A stretch of DNA of 32,453 nucleotides from Pseudoalteromonas haloplanktis ATCC 14393 (GCF_000238355.1 NZ_AHCA01000022.1:1-32453), one strand, 5' to 3'; positions 23,782 through 31,353 are shown, counted from the stretch's first letter. A program made the numbers and translations. Notes: a model not told the origin generated them from the sequence alone.

Positions 23782-25158
23782 ATGAGCGAATTTAGAACCG
23801 AATCAGATAGCATGGGAGAATTACAAGTCCCAGCTGATGCACTTTATCAAGCCCAAACTCAACGTGCGGTAAATAATTTTCGTATCAGCGGCTTAGTGAT
23901 GCCAAAGCAGTTTATTACCGCCCTTGCCTACATAAAACAAGCCGCTGCGCAAAGTAACTATGAGCTTGGTCACTTAAGTCAAAACAAGGCAAAATTAATT
24001 GAGCGTGCTTGCCAAGAAATTATCGATGGCCAGCATTTAGCGCATTTTCCTATTGATGTATTTCAAACGGGATCAGGTACCAGCACTAATATGAATGCCA
24101 ATGAAGTGATCGCAACATTAGCGAGTAGCTATGGCGATGAAACTATTCATCCAAATGATGACGTAAATATGGGGCAAAGCTCTAACGACGTGATCCCCAC
24201 AGCCATTGCAGTAAGTAGTGTAATTAACGTGGTGTATGAGTTATTTCCGGCGTTGGATCAGCTATCTCAAACATTAGAGCGCAAAAAATCAGAAGTGGGT
24301 GACATAGTAAAAACGGGCCGTACTCACTTAATGGATGCTATGCCTGTCACTTTCGCGCAGACCCTAAACACTTGGCAACACCAAGTTGATACGGCCATGG
24401 CTGGTATTCGCTATAGCCTCGAAGGAGTTTCAGCATTAGCACAAGGTGGCACTGCGGTAGGTACCGGCGTCAATGCCGATCCACTATTTGCAGAGCAATT
24501 TTGTAAAAACCTTAGTGCAAATGTAGGGGTACGCTTTGTACCGAGTAAAAACTTTTTCTACAACATTGGCTCACAAGACGCGATCGTAGCCCTTTCAGGG
24601 CAGTTAAAAGTACTCGCAGTTGCACAAATGAAGATGGCAAACGATCTACGCTGGATGAATTCAGGCCCGCTTGCTGGGTTAGGTGAAATTGAGCTTGAAG
24701 CACTGCAACCGGGCTCTTCAATTATGCCAGGCAAGGTTAACCCTGTGATCCCTGAAGCGGCGGCGATGGTGAGTGCCCAAGTTATCGGTAATGACGCTAC
24801 TATTACCGTAGCAGGCCAATCTGGTAATTTTGAACTCAACGTCATGCTACCCGTGATCGCCTATAATATCTTGCAAAGTATCGAGTTGCTTGCCAATAGT
24901 AGCCAAGCATTAGCTGATAAAGCGCTACGCTCCTTCAAGGTAAATCAAAGTAACATCGATAAAGCACTCGCTAAAAACCCCATTTTAGTGACCGCTCTTA
25001 ACCCGGTTATTGGCTATGAAAAAGCAGCCAAAATAGCCAAACAAGCTTATCAAAGTGGACAACCGATTATTGATGTAGCAGAACAAGAAACTGATCTTTC
25101 ACGGAGCGAGCTAGAAGCCTTGCTCAACCCAGCAAAGTTAACCCAAGGCGGATTATAA
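23782..25158 (+). CDS. fumC: Fumarate hydratase class II
   Basis: A 458-aa, iron-independent, homotetrameric fumarase of the TCA cycle, interconverting fumarate and malate. Signatures include SGTSTNMNANEV, the loop MGQSSNDVIPTA, GRTHLMDAMP, and the superfamily motif GSSIMPGKVNP. Length and motifs are complete. AGGAG is 6 bases before the ATG, and the gene begins 8 bases after the FagA-like stop, so the two form an operon behind the Fur box. Making this heat- and oxidant-stable enzyme when iron is low would replace Fe-S class I fumarase; that logic is known in other bacteria and inferred here. Confidence 0.97.
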   Translation: MSEFRTESDSMGELQVPADALYQAQTQRAVNNFRISGLVMPKQFITALAYIKQAAAQSNYELGHLSQNKAKLIERACQEIIDGQHLAHFPIDVFQTGSGTSTNMNANEVIATLASSYGDETIHPNDDVNMGQSSNDVIPTAIAVSSVINVVYELFPALDQLSQTLERKKSEVGDIVKTGRTHLMDAMPVTFAQTLNTWQHQVDTAMAGIRYSLEGVSALAQGGTAVGTGVNADPLFAEQFCKNLSANVGVRFVPSKNFFYNIGSQDAIVALSGQLKVLAVAQMKMANDLRWMNSGPLAGLGEIELEALQPGSSIMPGKVNPVIPEAAAMVSAQVIGNDATITVAGQSGNFELNVMLPVIAYNILQSIELLANSSQALADKALRSFKVNQSNIDKALAKNPILVTALNPVIGYEKAAKIAKQAYQSGQPIIDVAEQETDLSRSELEALLNPAKLTQGGL

Positions 25159-25166
25159 ACAATACT

Positions 25167-25188
25167 AAGCCCGTCATTTGGCGGGTTT
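25167..25188 (+). terminator. Intrinsic terminator after fumC
   Basis: aagcccgtc (25167-25175) pairs with ggcgggttt (25180-25188), with two G-T pairs and a four-base loop. The T-tract is short. Confidence 0.6.
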
Positions 25189-25212
25189 AACCTTTGAATG
25201 TCATAGTTTTTA

Positions 25213-25240
25213 TTGCTGTGTTATGTGCAAAGTGTATGAT
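25213..25240 (+). promoter_or_regulatory. Sigma70-like promoter of the lipoprotein pair
   Basis: -35 TTGCTG (25213-25218), 16-base spacer, -10 TATGAT (25235-25240), about 35 bases before the first lipoprotein ATG. Confidence 0.5.
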
Positions 25241-25274
25241 AGTGGTTACTTGTTCATCACTGTGAAGGTTTCTC

Positions 25275-25751
25275 ATGCGCTTATCTATTATCGCTGTACT
25301 ACTCCCACTTTGCTTATCTGCTTGTTCAGATGCAGCCACCTCTAATAGCAACCAACTTAGTCCTGCCCCTGCAGCACTAGTGAAAGGCAATCAAGCAACT
25401 AAGTTAGACCCGCAAATGCAAGAACAACCAACAAGAGAAAATATTAAAAAAGTCCATCAACAGTTAACAGCGCTAACCGCGGACTTACAATGTGATAGCA
25501 GCGCACAATGTAAAGTAGTACCTGTTGGTAGCCGTGCTTGCGGCGGCCCTAGTAGTTACCTTGTTTACTCGAGTAAAACGGCAGACGAGCAAGCAATAGA
25601 GCAACTAAGCAAAAAAATTACCACCCTAGAAAGCCAATTTAACGCTGAGAACTCGATGGTCAGTATTTGTCAGCACCTAATGGCACCAGGGGCGCAATGT
25701 GTTGAAAATAAATGTGTTAAACTAGACAGCTCTGCGGCAAGTGTTTATTAA
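25275..25751 (+). CDS. Lipoprotein with QCKV/ACGGPS motif, paralog 1
   Basis: A 158-aa lipoprotein: signal peptide with lipobox LSAC (Cys at residue 17), a Ser/Pro/Gln-rich linker, then a compact domain. That domain reads QCDSSAQCKVVPVGSRACGG, then PSSYLVYSS, a helix, and C-x-n-CVENKCVKL. Six Cys in the domain suggest disulphides, so it is periplasm-facing. GAAGG lies before the ATG. The next gene encodes the same domain, so they arose by tandem duplication. The family is unknown to me and no enzyme motif is evident. Confidence 0.75.
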   Translation: MRLSIIAVLLPLCLSACSDAATSNSNQLSPAPAALVKGNQATKLDPQMQEQPTRENIKKVHQQLTALTADLQCDSSAQCKVVPVGSRACGGPSSYLVYSSKTADEQAIEQLSKKITTLESQFNAENSMVSICQHLMAPGAQCVENKCVKLDSSAASVY

Positions 25752-25762
25752 GGGATAACCAT

Positions 25763-26158
25763 ATGAGTTGTTTATCATATTTTAAATGTTTAGTTTCAAC
25801 AGCCTGCTTGGTAATTGTCAGTGGCTGTATGAGCACTACAGATTCAGCCCCGGCAGGAAGCGCCAGTTTGGCTCAAGTAAATAATAATTTAAATGAATTA
25901 GTACAAGACACAAGCTGTACAGCGAGCTTTCAATGTAAAGTGCTTGAAGTTGGCCAACGTGCATGTGGTGGCCCAAGTCGTTATGTGGTGTATTCTACGC
26001 TCAACACTGAGCAAGAAAAAGCCGAACAGTTAGCGCAACAAACCAACTTGCTAGAAGCTGACAATAATAAAACTAATGGTTTAACTGATTGTTTACCCGT
26101 GTTACCCGTACAAGCGCTGTGTATAGATAAAACGTGTCAGTCGTTTGAGCTAAAATAG
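25763..26158 (+). CDS. Lipoprotein with QCKV/ACGGPS motif, paralog 2
   Basis: A 131-aa paralog of the preceding gene. The N-terminus has a hydrophobic segment with lipobox-like VSGC (Cys22). The shared core reads SCTASFQCKVLEVGQRACGG followed by PSRYVVYST, and the C-terminal CIDKTCQSF matches CVENKCVKL of its neighbour. AGGGAT overlaps the upstream stop, 11 bases separate the genes, and they form a two-gene operon. Divergence outside the core is large, so the duplication is old. Confidence 0.75.
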   Translation: MSCLSYFKCLVSTACLVIVSGCMSTTDSAPAGSASLAQVNNNLNELVQDTSCTASFQCKVLEVGQRACGGPSRYVVYSTLNTEQEKAEQLAQQTNLLEADNNKTNGLTDCLPVLPVQALCIDKTCQSFELK

Positions 26159-26165
26159 TGCTATG

Positions 26166-26204
26166 ATATCTGTGCTAAACCAACAATGGGATTAGTACAG
26201 ATAT
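26166..26204. terminator. Inverted repeat between convergent genes, possible terminator
   Basis: Arms atatctgtgctaa (26166-26178) and ttagtacagatat (26192-26204) match at 12 of 13 positions with a 13-base loop. The repeat overlaps the end of the small membrane ORF. There is no T-tract, so terminator activity is uncertain. Confidence 0.4.
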
Positions 26205-26360
26205 AATCAACACGCCAATAATACAAATACCCGCTTTAAAAATATGCTGCATTGGCATTTGTTTTTTCACCCAGTAAGCATAAATAAATCGCACAAAATA
26301 ACTCGCGGCAGTGCCAAACAAGGCGAAAATAATTAAGTACGCGATTAAAACTATATTCAC
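26175..26360 (-). CDS. Small two-helix membrane protein
   Basis: A 61-aa frame from a GTG at 26358-26360 with two clear hydrophobic segments (about 3-25, VLIAYLIIFALFGTAASYFV, and 43-60, AGICIIGVLIISVLIPLLV) joined by a basic loop. That loop, YAYWVKKQ, is cytoplasmic by the positive-inside rule. The ribosome site is weak and no family is recognised. It follows the yjf-like cluster on the same strand after a hairpin, so it may be the last gene or independent. Confidence 0.5.
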   Translation of the reverse strand: MNIVLIAYLIIFALFGTAASYFVRFIYAYWVKKQMPMQHIFKAGICIIGVLIISVLIPLLV

Positions 26361-26381
26361 AGCAACTCATTTTTTATAAGG

Positions 26382-26410
26382 AATTAAGCCCTTAGTGTAA
26401 GGGCTTAATT
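26382..26410. terminator. 13-bp perfect hairpin downstream of the RHH gene
   Basis: aattaagccctta (26382-26394) and taagggcttaatt (26398-26410) with a 3-base loop. The A/T-rich stem base resembles a terminator for the minus-strand cluster, though the downstream tract is A-rich rather than T-rich. Confidence 0.55.
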
Positions 26411-26433
26411 TAAAGAAGGCAAAACAGACTGTA

Positions 26434-26751
26434 TTAGCGCTTATTGGTATGAGCAATCAATAGCTCTGCAACTTGTTGCTTTACTGCCCGTTTATCATCA
26501 GTGTCTACGCCAAACCGCTCAGCAAGTAGGGCGATTTCCTCATCATTTAGATTAAATGAAAGGCGCTGACGCGTCTTCTTTGATTTCACTTCAAGCGCTA
26601 AAATTTTACGGATCATATCCGAGGGCGTGAGTTCTTGATCAATGGCTTGCTTTTTTATCGACTTTTGCACTTCACTGCTAAGATCAAAAGCCATTTGCGT
26701 CGCTCTTACAGCTTGCTCTTGGCGTAACCATTTATCTTTTGTATTGCTCAC
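26434..26751 (-). CDS. Small protein with two ribbon-helix-helix-like units
   Basis: A 105-aa basic protein, GTG start overlapping the yjfK-like stop as GTGA. Two segments have the strand-helix-turn-helix pattern of Arc/CopG proteins: residues about 16-52 (RATQMAFDLSSEVQKSIKKQ, then LTPSDMIRKILALE) and about 60-102 (RQRLSFNLNDEEIALLAERF, then KRAVKQQVAELLIAH). A tandem RHH monomer could bind DNA as a pseudo-dimer. The two palindromes upstream of yjfI-pspA are obvious targets for autoregulation. Fold and role are inferred from the pattern only. Confidence 0.6.
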   Translation of the reverse strand: MSNTKDKWLRQEQAVRATQMAFDLSSEVQKSIKKQAIDQELTPSDMIRKILALEVKSKKTRQRLSFNLNDEEIALLAERFGVDTDDKRAVKQQVAELLIAHTNKR

Positions 26752-27386
26752 TGCGCATCTCCTGGAAACAGGTCAACTATATCAGTGATTGGCCGAGTTA
26801 AAGTAAGTGACACTTCAGTTTCACCGCCATCCCAAATTTCAATATTGAGGCCATGGCTTTCATCACTTGATTCGAGACAAATCATCTCACAAGGTTCGCC
26901 ACCTTGCTGTTCATACTGAGGAAGCGCTTGGTTGCGATAATCTTTATTATGAAAGTAACACACAAACGGCGTTTCAGTTTGTTGATAGCTGCTACCTAAA
27001 AACTGCATATAACGCTCTGGGGTATTTTTTACCTCAATGAAAGTTAGGTCTTCTTCATCAAAAATACGCGCAAATTCATCCAGCGTGAAAATTTCATCCA
27101 CTTCATCACGTTGAATCTTAATTGAAAAATTAGCCCATTCTTCACCATCACTACGTTCAATTTGCAAAAATACAACTTTACCTGCATCACTTTCAAGCAC
27201 CAGCTCATAATCAGCACTATGCTGATATTGATAAGTTTGTACATCTGTAACACGCAAAGTTTGCCCTTTTAGCCAACTCGGGTAAGCAAACGAATCAATC
27301 ACTGTGAACATGTCGCCTATTTTAAGCTCACTTGGGTGGTTGAGCTGGCGTTCAGGGGCTTTTTTAGATTTAAAGAAGTTAAACAT
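26748..27386 (-). CDS. yjfK: DUF2491 (YjfK-like) protein
   Basis: A 212-aa cytoplasmic protein of the DUF2491 family, E. coli YjfK type: MFNFFKSKKAPERQL, then LKIGDMFTVIDSFAYPSW, WANFSIKIQRDEVDEIF and a C-terminal GGETEVSLTLTRPITDIVDL. Its biochemical function is unknown. The ATG at 27384-27386 has GAGG 6 bases upstream; an upstream in-frame codon lies inside the terminator hairpin. The gene follows pspA as in E. coli yjfIJK, but here a strong terminator intervenes, so it is expected to be less expressed than pspA. It overlaps the RHH-like gene. Confidence 0.85.
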   Translation of the reverse strand: MFNFFKSKKAPERQLNHPSELKIGDMFTVIDSFAYPSWLKGQTLRVTDVQTYQYQHSADYELVLESDAGKVVFLQIERSDGEEWANFSIKIQRDEVDEIFTLDEFARIFDEEDLTFIEVKNTPERYMQFLGSSYQQTETPFVCYFHNKDYRNQALPQYEQQGGEPCEMICLESSDESHGLNIEIWDGGETEVSLTLTRPITDIVDLFPGDAQ

Positions 27387-27403
27387 AGTCTGCCTCATAA
27401 GCA

Positions 27404-27438
27404 AAAAAGGTAACCAAACAGTGCTCGGTTACCTTTTT
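27404..27438 (-). terminator. Strong intrinsic terminator between pspA and yjfK
   Basis: A 12-bp perfect stem (27404-27415 aaaaaggtaacc, 27427-27438 ggttaccttttt) with an 11-base loop. On the reverse strand it ends in a run of T. It lies inside an otherwise co-directional cluster, so it probably works as a partial terminator or processing stop, lowering yjfK and RHH expression. Confidence 0.85.
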
Positions 27439-27457
27439 AATAATCAATAATACCGCG

Positions 27458-28150
27458 TTAGCCGTTTTGCTTAGCTTTAATACGCGCTAGGATATCTGCA
27501 CTTTTCGGGCTGGTATCGCCAATTCCGGCTTCAGCCATTTTTGCTTTAAGATCATCGCCGTTAGTGTCCGCTTCAAGTTGCTTTGCAGCACCTAGTTGAT
27601 CTTGACGATCTTGTTGACGTTGCTTAATACGCTCAAGTGACTGACGTGCATTAGTCATCGACGAGCTATTTGTATTAAGCGTACTGTTTACCGCCATGGT
27701 AGCTTGTTGTACGCTTTCAGTGGTTTTAACCATAGTAAGCTGACGCTGATTTTCTTTAATCGACTTTTCTGCATCTTTTACTTGCTGCTTAAGTGTCACA
27801 ATGTGATTACTAAAGCCCGCTAACACTTGATCATGCTCTGCTTTTTCATTTTCAAAATCACCGATTTTCTCAGCAATCTCTAGCGCTAATGCTTCATTAC
27901 CTTTTTCAAGCGCTTGACCAGCATAAGCTTCGTGCTCAGCTATTGAGGCATCTAATGCGCTAATTTTACGCTTCGTTTGCATCTCTTTTGCCATCACTTC
28001 CGTTAAGCTTTTTTTAGCACGTTGTAAGGCATTTTGTGCATCAGCAATTTCTTGTTCAAAAATACGGATACCATTGGCATCAACAATTGCTTCGCCTGCT
28101 TCACGAGCGCCGCCACGTACTGCTGTAAATAGTTTCTTTAAAATACTCAT
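27458..28150 (-). CDS. yjfJ: PspA/IM30 family protein (YjfJ-like)
   Basis: A 230-aa coiled-coil protein of the PspA/Vipp1 (ESCRT-III-like) family, which assembles on the inner face of the membrane and protects or remodels it. It starts MSILKKLFTAVRGGAREAGE, an amphipathic N-terminus, followed by IFEQEIADAQNALQRAKKSL and long heptad helices to about residue 170. A Gln/Arg-rich segment and a short C-terminal tail DILARIKAKQNG complete it. Length fits YjfJ better than the stress PspA of the pspABC operon, and no pspB, pspC or pspF is present. GGAG is 8 bases before the ATG. It lies between yjfI and a terminator. Confidence 0.9.
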   Translation of the reverse strand: MSILKKLFTAVRGGAREAGEAIVDANGIRIFEQEIADAQNALQRAKKSLTEVMAKEMQTKRKISALDASIAEHEAYAGQALEKGNEALALEIAEKIGDFENEKAEHDQVLAGFSNHIVTLKQQVKDAEKSIKENQRQLTMVKTTESVQQATMAVNSTLNTNSSSMTNARQSLERIKQRQQDRQDQLGAAKQLEADTNGDDLKAKMAEAGIGDTSPKSADILARIKAKQNG

Positions 28151-28180
28151 AATCTTAACTCCACGTAAAATAGCTAGCTA

Positions 28181-28594
28181 TTAATCGTTTAAATAAATGG
28201 TTACCGCTTCTAATGCATCAATGGCATTATCGGCTAATGTAACTAGCTCATGGGTAATATCATCAAACGATGAATTAACCGACAAAGCACCAAAGATCGC
28301 ATATTTATCATCAATCTTTGCAAATGCACTCAGTGGGATTGGTACATTTAAACGTAATAATGTTTCGTTTAACTCACCACGTAATTCAGATTTAACTTCC
28401 TCGTCCGCAAATAAGTAACTAATACATAATAGTTGCTCTTGTGTTTGCGTAACAAAAATTGGAAGCTCATCATTGCCATCAACTATGACTTGCAACACAT
28501 CTTGCTCACCTGGGTTGGCAATCAAGAAAGACTCAAAGTTAGCGCCTTCGGTTTCAAAAGATGCTAGTTTTATTGAAAGTTCATTTAATTCCAT
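28181..28594 (-). CDS. yjfI: DUF2170 (YjfI-like) protein
   Basis: A 137-aa acidic cytoplasmic protein of DUF2170, E. coli YjfI type. It begins MELNELSIKLASFETEG, and its conserved core reads LLRLNVPIPLSAFAKIDDKY and IFGALSVNSSFDDITHELVT. Function is unknown. The ATG at 28592-28594 is chosen; the in-frame ATG at 28610 abuts an operator palindrome and adds six residues. It is the first gene after the palindromes and 30 bases from pspA, so the two share a promoter. Confidence 0.85.
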   Translation of the reverse strand: MELNELSIKLASFETEGANFESFLIANPGEQDVLQVIVDGNDELPIFVTQTQEQLLCISYLFADEEVKSELRGELNETLLRLNVPIPLSAFAKIDDKYAIFGALSVNSSFDDITHELVTLADNAIDALEAVTIYLND

Positions 28595-28614
28595 GTCTCT
28601 GCCTTTTGTCATTT

Positions 28615-28663
28615 GACATATTATGTCTGAGTTAAGATTCGCACGGTCGACATATTATGTCAA
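28615..28663 (-). promoter_or_regulatory. Two identical 13-bp palindromes and promoter before yjfI-pspA
   Basis: gacatattatgtc occurs at 28615-28627 and 28649-28661, each a perfect inverted repeat (6+1+6), starts 34 bp apart. On the reverse strand the upstream copy overlaps a consensus -35 TTGACA (28658-28663), with GAATCT 17 bases on as a weak -10. The other copy falls just after the expected start site. That is the arrangement of a cooperatively bound repressor or an activator with two sites. The RHH-like protein of the cluster is a candidate binder. Confidence 0.7.
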
Positions 28664-28673
28664 CCATGTTTTA

Positions 28674-30395
28674 TTAATTTTTATACAATTCGCTTTCTAT
28701 CTGCCATGCACTTCGATAGTAATCGTATAAAGTACCTGACCCTAATTGATTGACTTCAATATCATTTATTTGTTCAAAATAATGACTAGGGAATATAAAT
28801 GCAGCCAATAAATATTTTTGACTGACCCACCTAGAAGCAACAGGAAGCTGTGTCGTCTCTGCAATTCTCGCACTAGCGGATTTGCCTGTAGTCGTTGCAA
28901 TTGTCCAACCCCACTGCCCAAATGAAGGGATATTTTGCTGATATTGCTCTACATGTTTAAAACCAGCTGCTTTAACCGTTTTACCAATACTTAAAAAAGC
29001 TTTTTTAGCATGATAAGGCGAGGTTGACTGCACAGCCATCGCCCCATCTGCGGCCAACAATTGCCGAATATGATTATAGAAATAATCGCTGTACATCTTA
29101 TTTAAGTCAGGGTGATTTGGATCAGGTAAGTCAATAATAATAGTATCGAAACGCTTACCTTCATCAAGCAACCGCTCAACCTCTATAAATGCATCGCCTA
29201 CGATTACGTTCGCTCTAGGATCAAGCATGGCGTTACCATTAAGTTTTCGCAACCGTGCATTGATCTGTGCCGGCGCTGTAAACTCATTGCTTGGGTGGCC
29301 AAATAAATTAAGTAACTGACCATCCAAATCAATTAATGTGACTTCTTGTACTGGCCACTTTAATACATCACGCATAGCAAGCCCGTCGCCACCACCAATA
29401 ATCAACACGTTATCATGGCGATTAGAGGCTAACAGTGCGGGATATACGAGCATAGAATGATAAATTTGTTCATCAACGCTAGAAAACTGTAAGCGACCAT
29501 TTAAATAGAGATCGGTAATTGGTTCTGGTTGATTACGACTTAACCGCTCAGTTAATACCAAATGCTGATATTTCGTCGCTTCAGAGTAAATAACTTTATC
29601 TTTATAAAGCACGTTACTTAAATTCTTCATCCAACTACTGCCAAGTACAAGGATAAAAGCAAACAACACCAATAAACCAATATGGCAAACAAGCAGTAGC
29701 TTGGCATAACGTACATGGCTGTGATAACGCCATAAGAAAGCTAAGCCGGCAATAATATTAAATAGCGCGGTCCACGCAGCGGCTTGCATAATTGGCATCG
29801 CCAACATAATGCTCACCCATATGGCTGCGCCAATACCAGCGCCAATGTAGTCAGCCCCGTAGATTGTACCGGCATTATTTTCTAAAAATCGGCCATAAAC
29901 ATGCTGACGAATACGGGCTATCAAGGGGATCTCCATCCCTATCAATAAGCCAAGCAATAAACCAAATACATAGGGTAAGAAACGTGACCATTCTTGAAGT
30001 TTCTGAAAAACATAGCCATTGAGCACCACATCGGCGGGCAGGTTAAAAATCTCAGAAAATATATGTGGTAATGAATAACTAACGGCTATTACGCTGGCAA
30101 TAGCTAATATGCAACCCATGCCAACTAAAGCTATCAGACTCTCAAGCCAAGCAAATGCAGTAAATGGATCTTTAAACCAGCGGGCTAAAAAAGCCCCCAT
30201 GCCCATAGCGACAATCATAGTACCGATCATTGCATAAATAGCACTCTCTACTGAACCAAGAACACGCCCTGCATAGTGAGATAACAGATACTCATAAATA
30301 AGGCCGCACCCAGCGAGTACGGCCATAACAGTTATTAATAAAAAATCATGCCCAAGTAAACTAAACTTACTTGGGCTTTGGTTTGTGTGTGACAA
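28674..30395 (-). CDS. Membrane-anchored spermidine-synthase-like aminopropyltransferase
   Basis: A 573-aa fusion: about seven membrane helices (residues 15-250) followed by a SpeE-type Rossmann domain (about 285-500). The SpeE region has DNVLIIGGGDGLAMRDVL (SAM-class glycine loop), LIDLDGQL, VGDAFIEV, IIIDLPDPNHP (position of the catalytic Asp motif) and MYSDYFYNHIRQLL. The expected reaction is transfer of an aminopropyl group from decarboxylated SAM to an amine, on the cytoplasmic face. No SAM decarboxylase is in the window. The start appears to be a TTG 3 bases after the DUF350 stop, with AGG about 10 bases upstream. Such transmembrane spermidine-synthase homologs recur near PspA/DUF350 genes. 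Confidence 0.88.
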   Translation of the reverse strand: MSHTNQSPSKFSLLGHDFLLITVMAVLAGCGLIYEYLLSHYAGRVLGSVESAIYAMIGTMIVAMGMGAFLARWFKDPFTAFAWLESLIALVGMGCILAIASVIAVSYSLPHIFSEIFNLPADVVLNGYVFQKLQEWSRFLPYVFGLLLGLLIGMEIPLIARIRQHVYGRFLENNAGTIYGADYIGAGIGAAIWVSIMLAMPIMQAAAWTALFNIIAGLAFLWRYHSHVRYAKLLLVCHIGLLVLFAFILVLGSSWMKNLSNVLYKDKVIYSEATKYQHLVLTERLSRNQPEPITDLYLNGRLQFSSVDEQIYHSMLVYPALLASNRHDNVLIIGGGDGLAMRDVLKWPVQEVTLIDLDGQLLNLFGHPSNEFTAPAQINARLRKLNGNAMLDPRANVIVGDAFIEVERLLDEGKRFDTIIIDLPDPNHPDLNKMYSDYFYNHIRQLLAADGAMAVQSTSPYHAKKAFLSIGKTVKAAGFKHVEQYQQNIPSFGQWGWTIATTTGKSASARIAETTQLPVASRWVSQKYLLAAFIFPSHYFEQINDIEVNQLGSGTLYDYYRSAWQIESELYKN

Positions 30396-30398
30396 GTT

Positions 30399-31298
30399 TT
30401 ATGCGCCTAATAGAGTTGCCATAGTAATACCCACTGCAAATGAAACAGCAGCAGAAATAGTGGCTACACCAATATTTTTTTGGCGATTGACTTCATCTGA
30501 AATATCACAACCTGATAAGATTATTTTGATAGTAATTAAATGCAGAGCAATAAACACCACTAAGCTCACCAATGCACTAATCGCCCAGTAAACTAAGCTA
30601 GTGTTAATACTATCTGCAACATAAGGGGCAATACCTGAAGCCGCCGTAATTGCAAGCGCACTACCAATTAGAAAACCAGCGTAGCGGATACCAACCGCCA
30701 AATTACCATCTATAATAGCTTGCTGTAGGCAATCACCACTGCGATTAGTGCGCTTAAACAACTGTACGCGATACTGACTCACTAACAATAAAGCAATACT
30801 GCCAATAATAAATGCCGCAATCACTATTGGTAGGCCGTGCCAACCCTCTGTTGCCACCCAAAACAACGCTGAACGTATTACGATCGCCACACTGACAACA
30901 TGACCAAAATCAATCACAGCAGCAGTCACATTCCCTTTAACGATTTCGTCATGCAGGCTTACTTTACGCAATGCAACTTTATCTTGAAAAAAGTGACCAA
31001 GCTTGATCATCACAATCGCTAATAAACCATAGCCACCCATTTGCAGTGCTTCTTGTTGTAAAGACGCAGCAAATGCACCACTACTGACACCTGTAAGCAC
31101 AATGGCTAACGCAACTAGTCCTGCCGCAAAACTGATACCAAACGCAAAGTTATCACGTTCAGTAATTTCATCATTGGCATGTAAGTTTGATACCCAGCCT
31201 TTAATAAACTTCAAGCTCACAAATAAGGCAATGATAATTGCAAAATCAATCGCAATTGCTTGCAGCGACCACATAGTTATTCCATTAAAATCGTACAT
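30399..31298 (-). CDS. DUF350 membrane protein, duplicated (YjfL-like)
   Basis: A 299-aa inner-membrane protein with about eight hydrophobic segments made of two DUF350 units (E. coli YjfL has one, about 130 aa). The recurring motif is a polar N-x-A followed by a Gly-rich helix: RDNFAFGISFAAGLVALAIV, GNVTAAVIDFGHVVSVAIVI, GNLAVGIRYAGFLIGSALAI and KNIGVATISAAVSFAVGITM. Function is unknown. The start may be the ATG at 31298 (GGAG 10 bases before) or the ATG at 31274 (GGA 6 bases before). It lies between the lipoprotein and the aminopropyltransferase on the same strand. Confidence 0.85.
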   Translation of the reverse strand: MYDFNGITMWSLQAIAIDFAIIIALFVSLKFIKGWVSNLHANDEITERDNFAFGISFAAGLVALAIVLTGVSSGAFAASLQQEALQMGGYGLLAIVMIKLGHFFQDKVALRKVSLHDEIVKGNVTAAVIDFGHVVSVAIVIRSALFWVATEGWHGLPIVIAAFIIGSIALLLVSQYRVQLFKRTNRSGDCLQQAIIDGNLAVGIRYAGFLIGSALAITAASGIAPYVADSINTSLVYWAISALVSLVVFIALHLITIKIILSGCDISDEVNRQKNIGVATISAAVSFAVGITMATLLGA

Positions 31299-31330
31299 AT
31301 TCTTATAACTCCAACACTAAATCTTTTAAA

Positions 31331-31353
31331 TAGCCGCTTACTTACCGCGGCTA
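31331..31353 (-). terminator. Hairpin between the lipoprotein and DUF350 genes
   Basis: tagccgc (31331-31337) and gcggcta (31347-31353) flank the lipoprotein stop. On the reverse strand the hairpin is followed by TTTAAAAG. It could attenuate transcription into DUF350 or shield the 3' end of the lipoprotein mRNA. Confidence 0.4.

Noticed and set aside
24558..24845. 95-aa minus-strand frame inside fumC
   Set aside because: Antisense to the most conserved part of fumarase, with no ribosome site.
26748..28594. Classical phage-shock psp operon
   Set aside because: No pspB, pspC or pspF genes are present; the neighbours are of yjfI/yjfK type.
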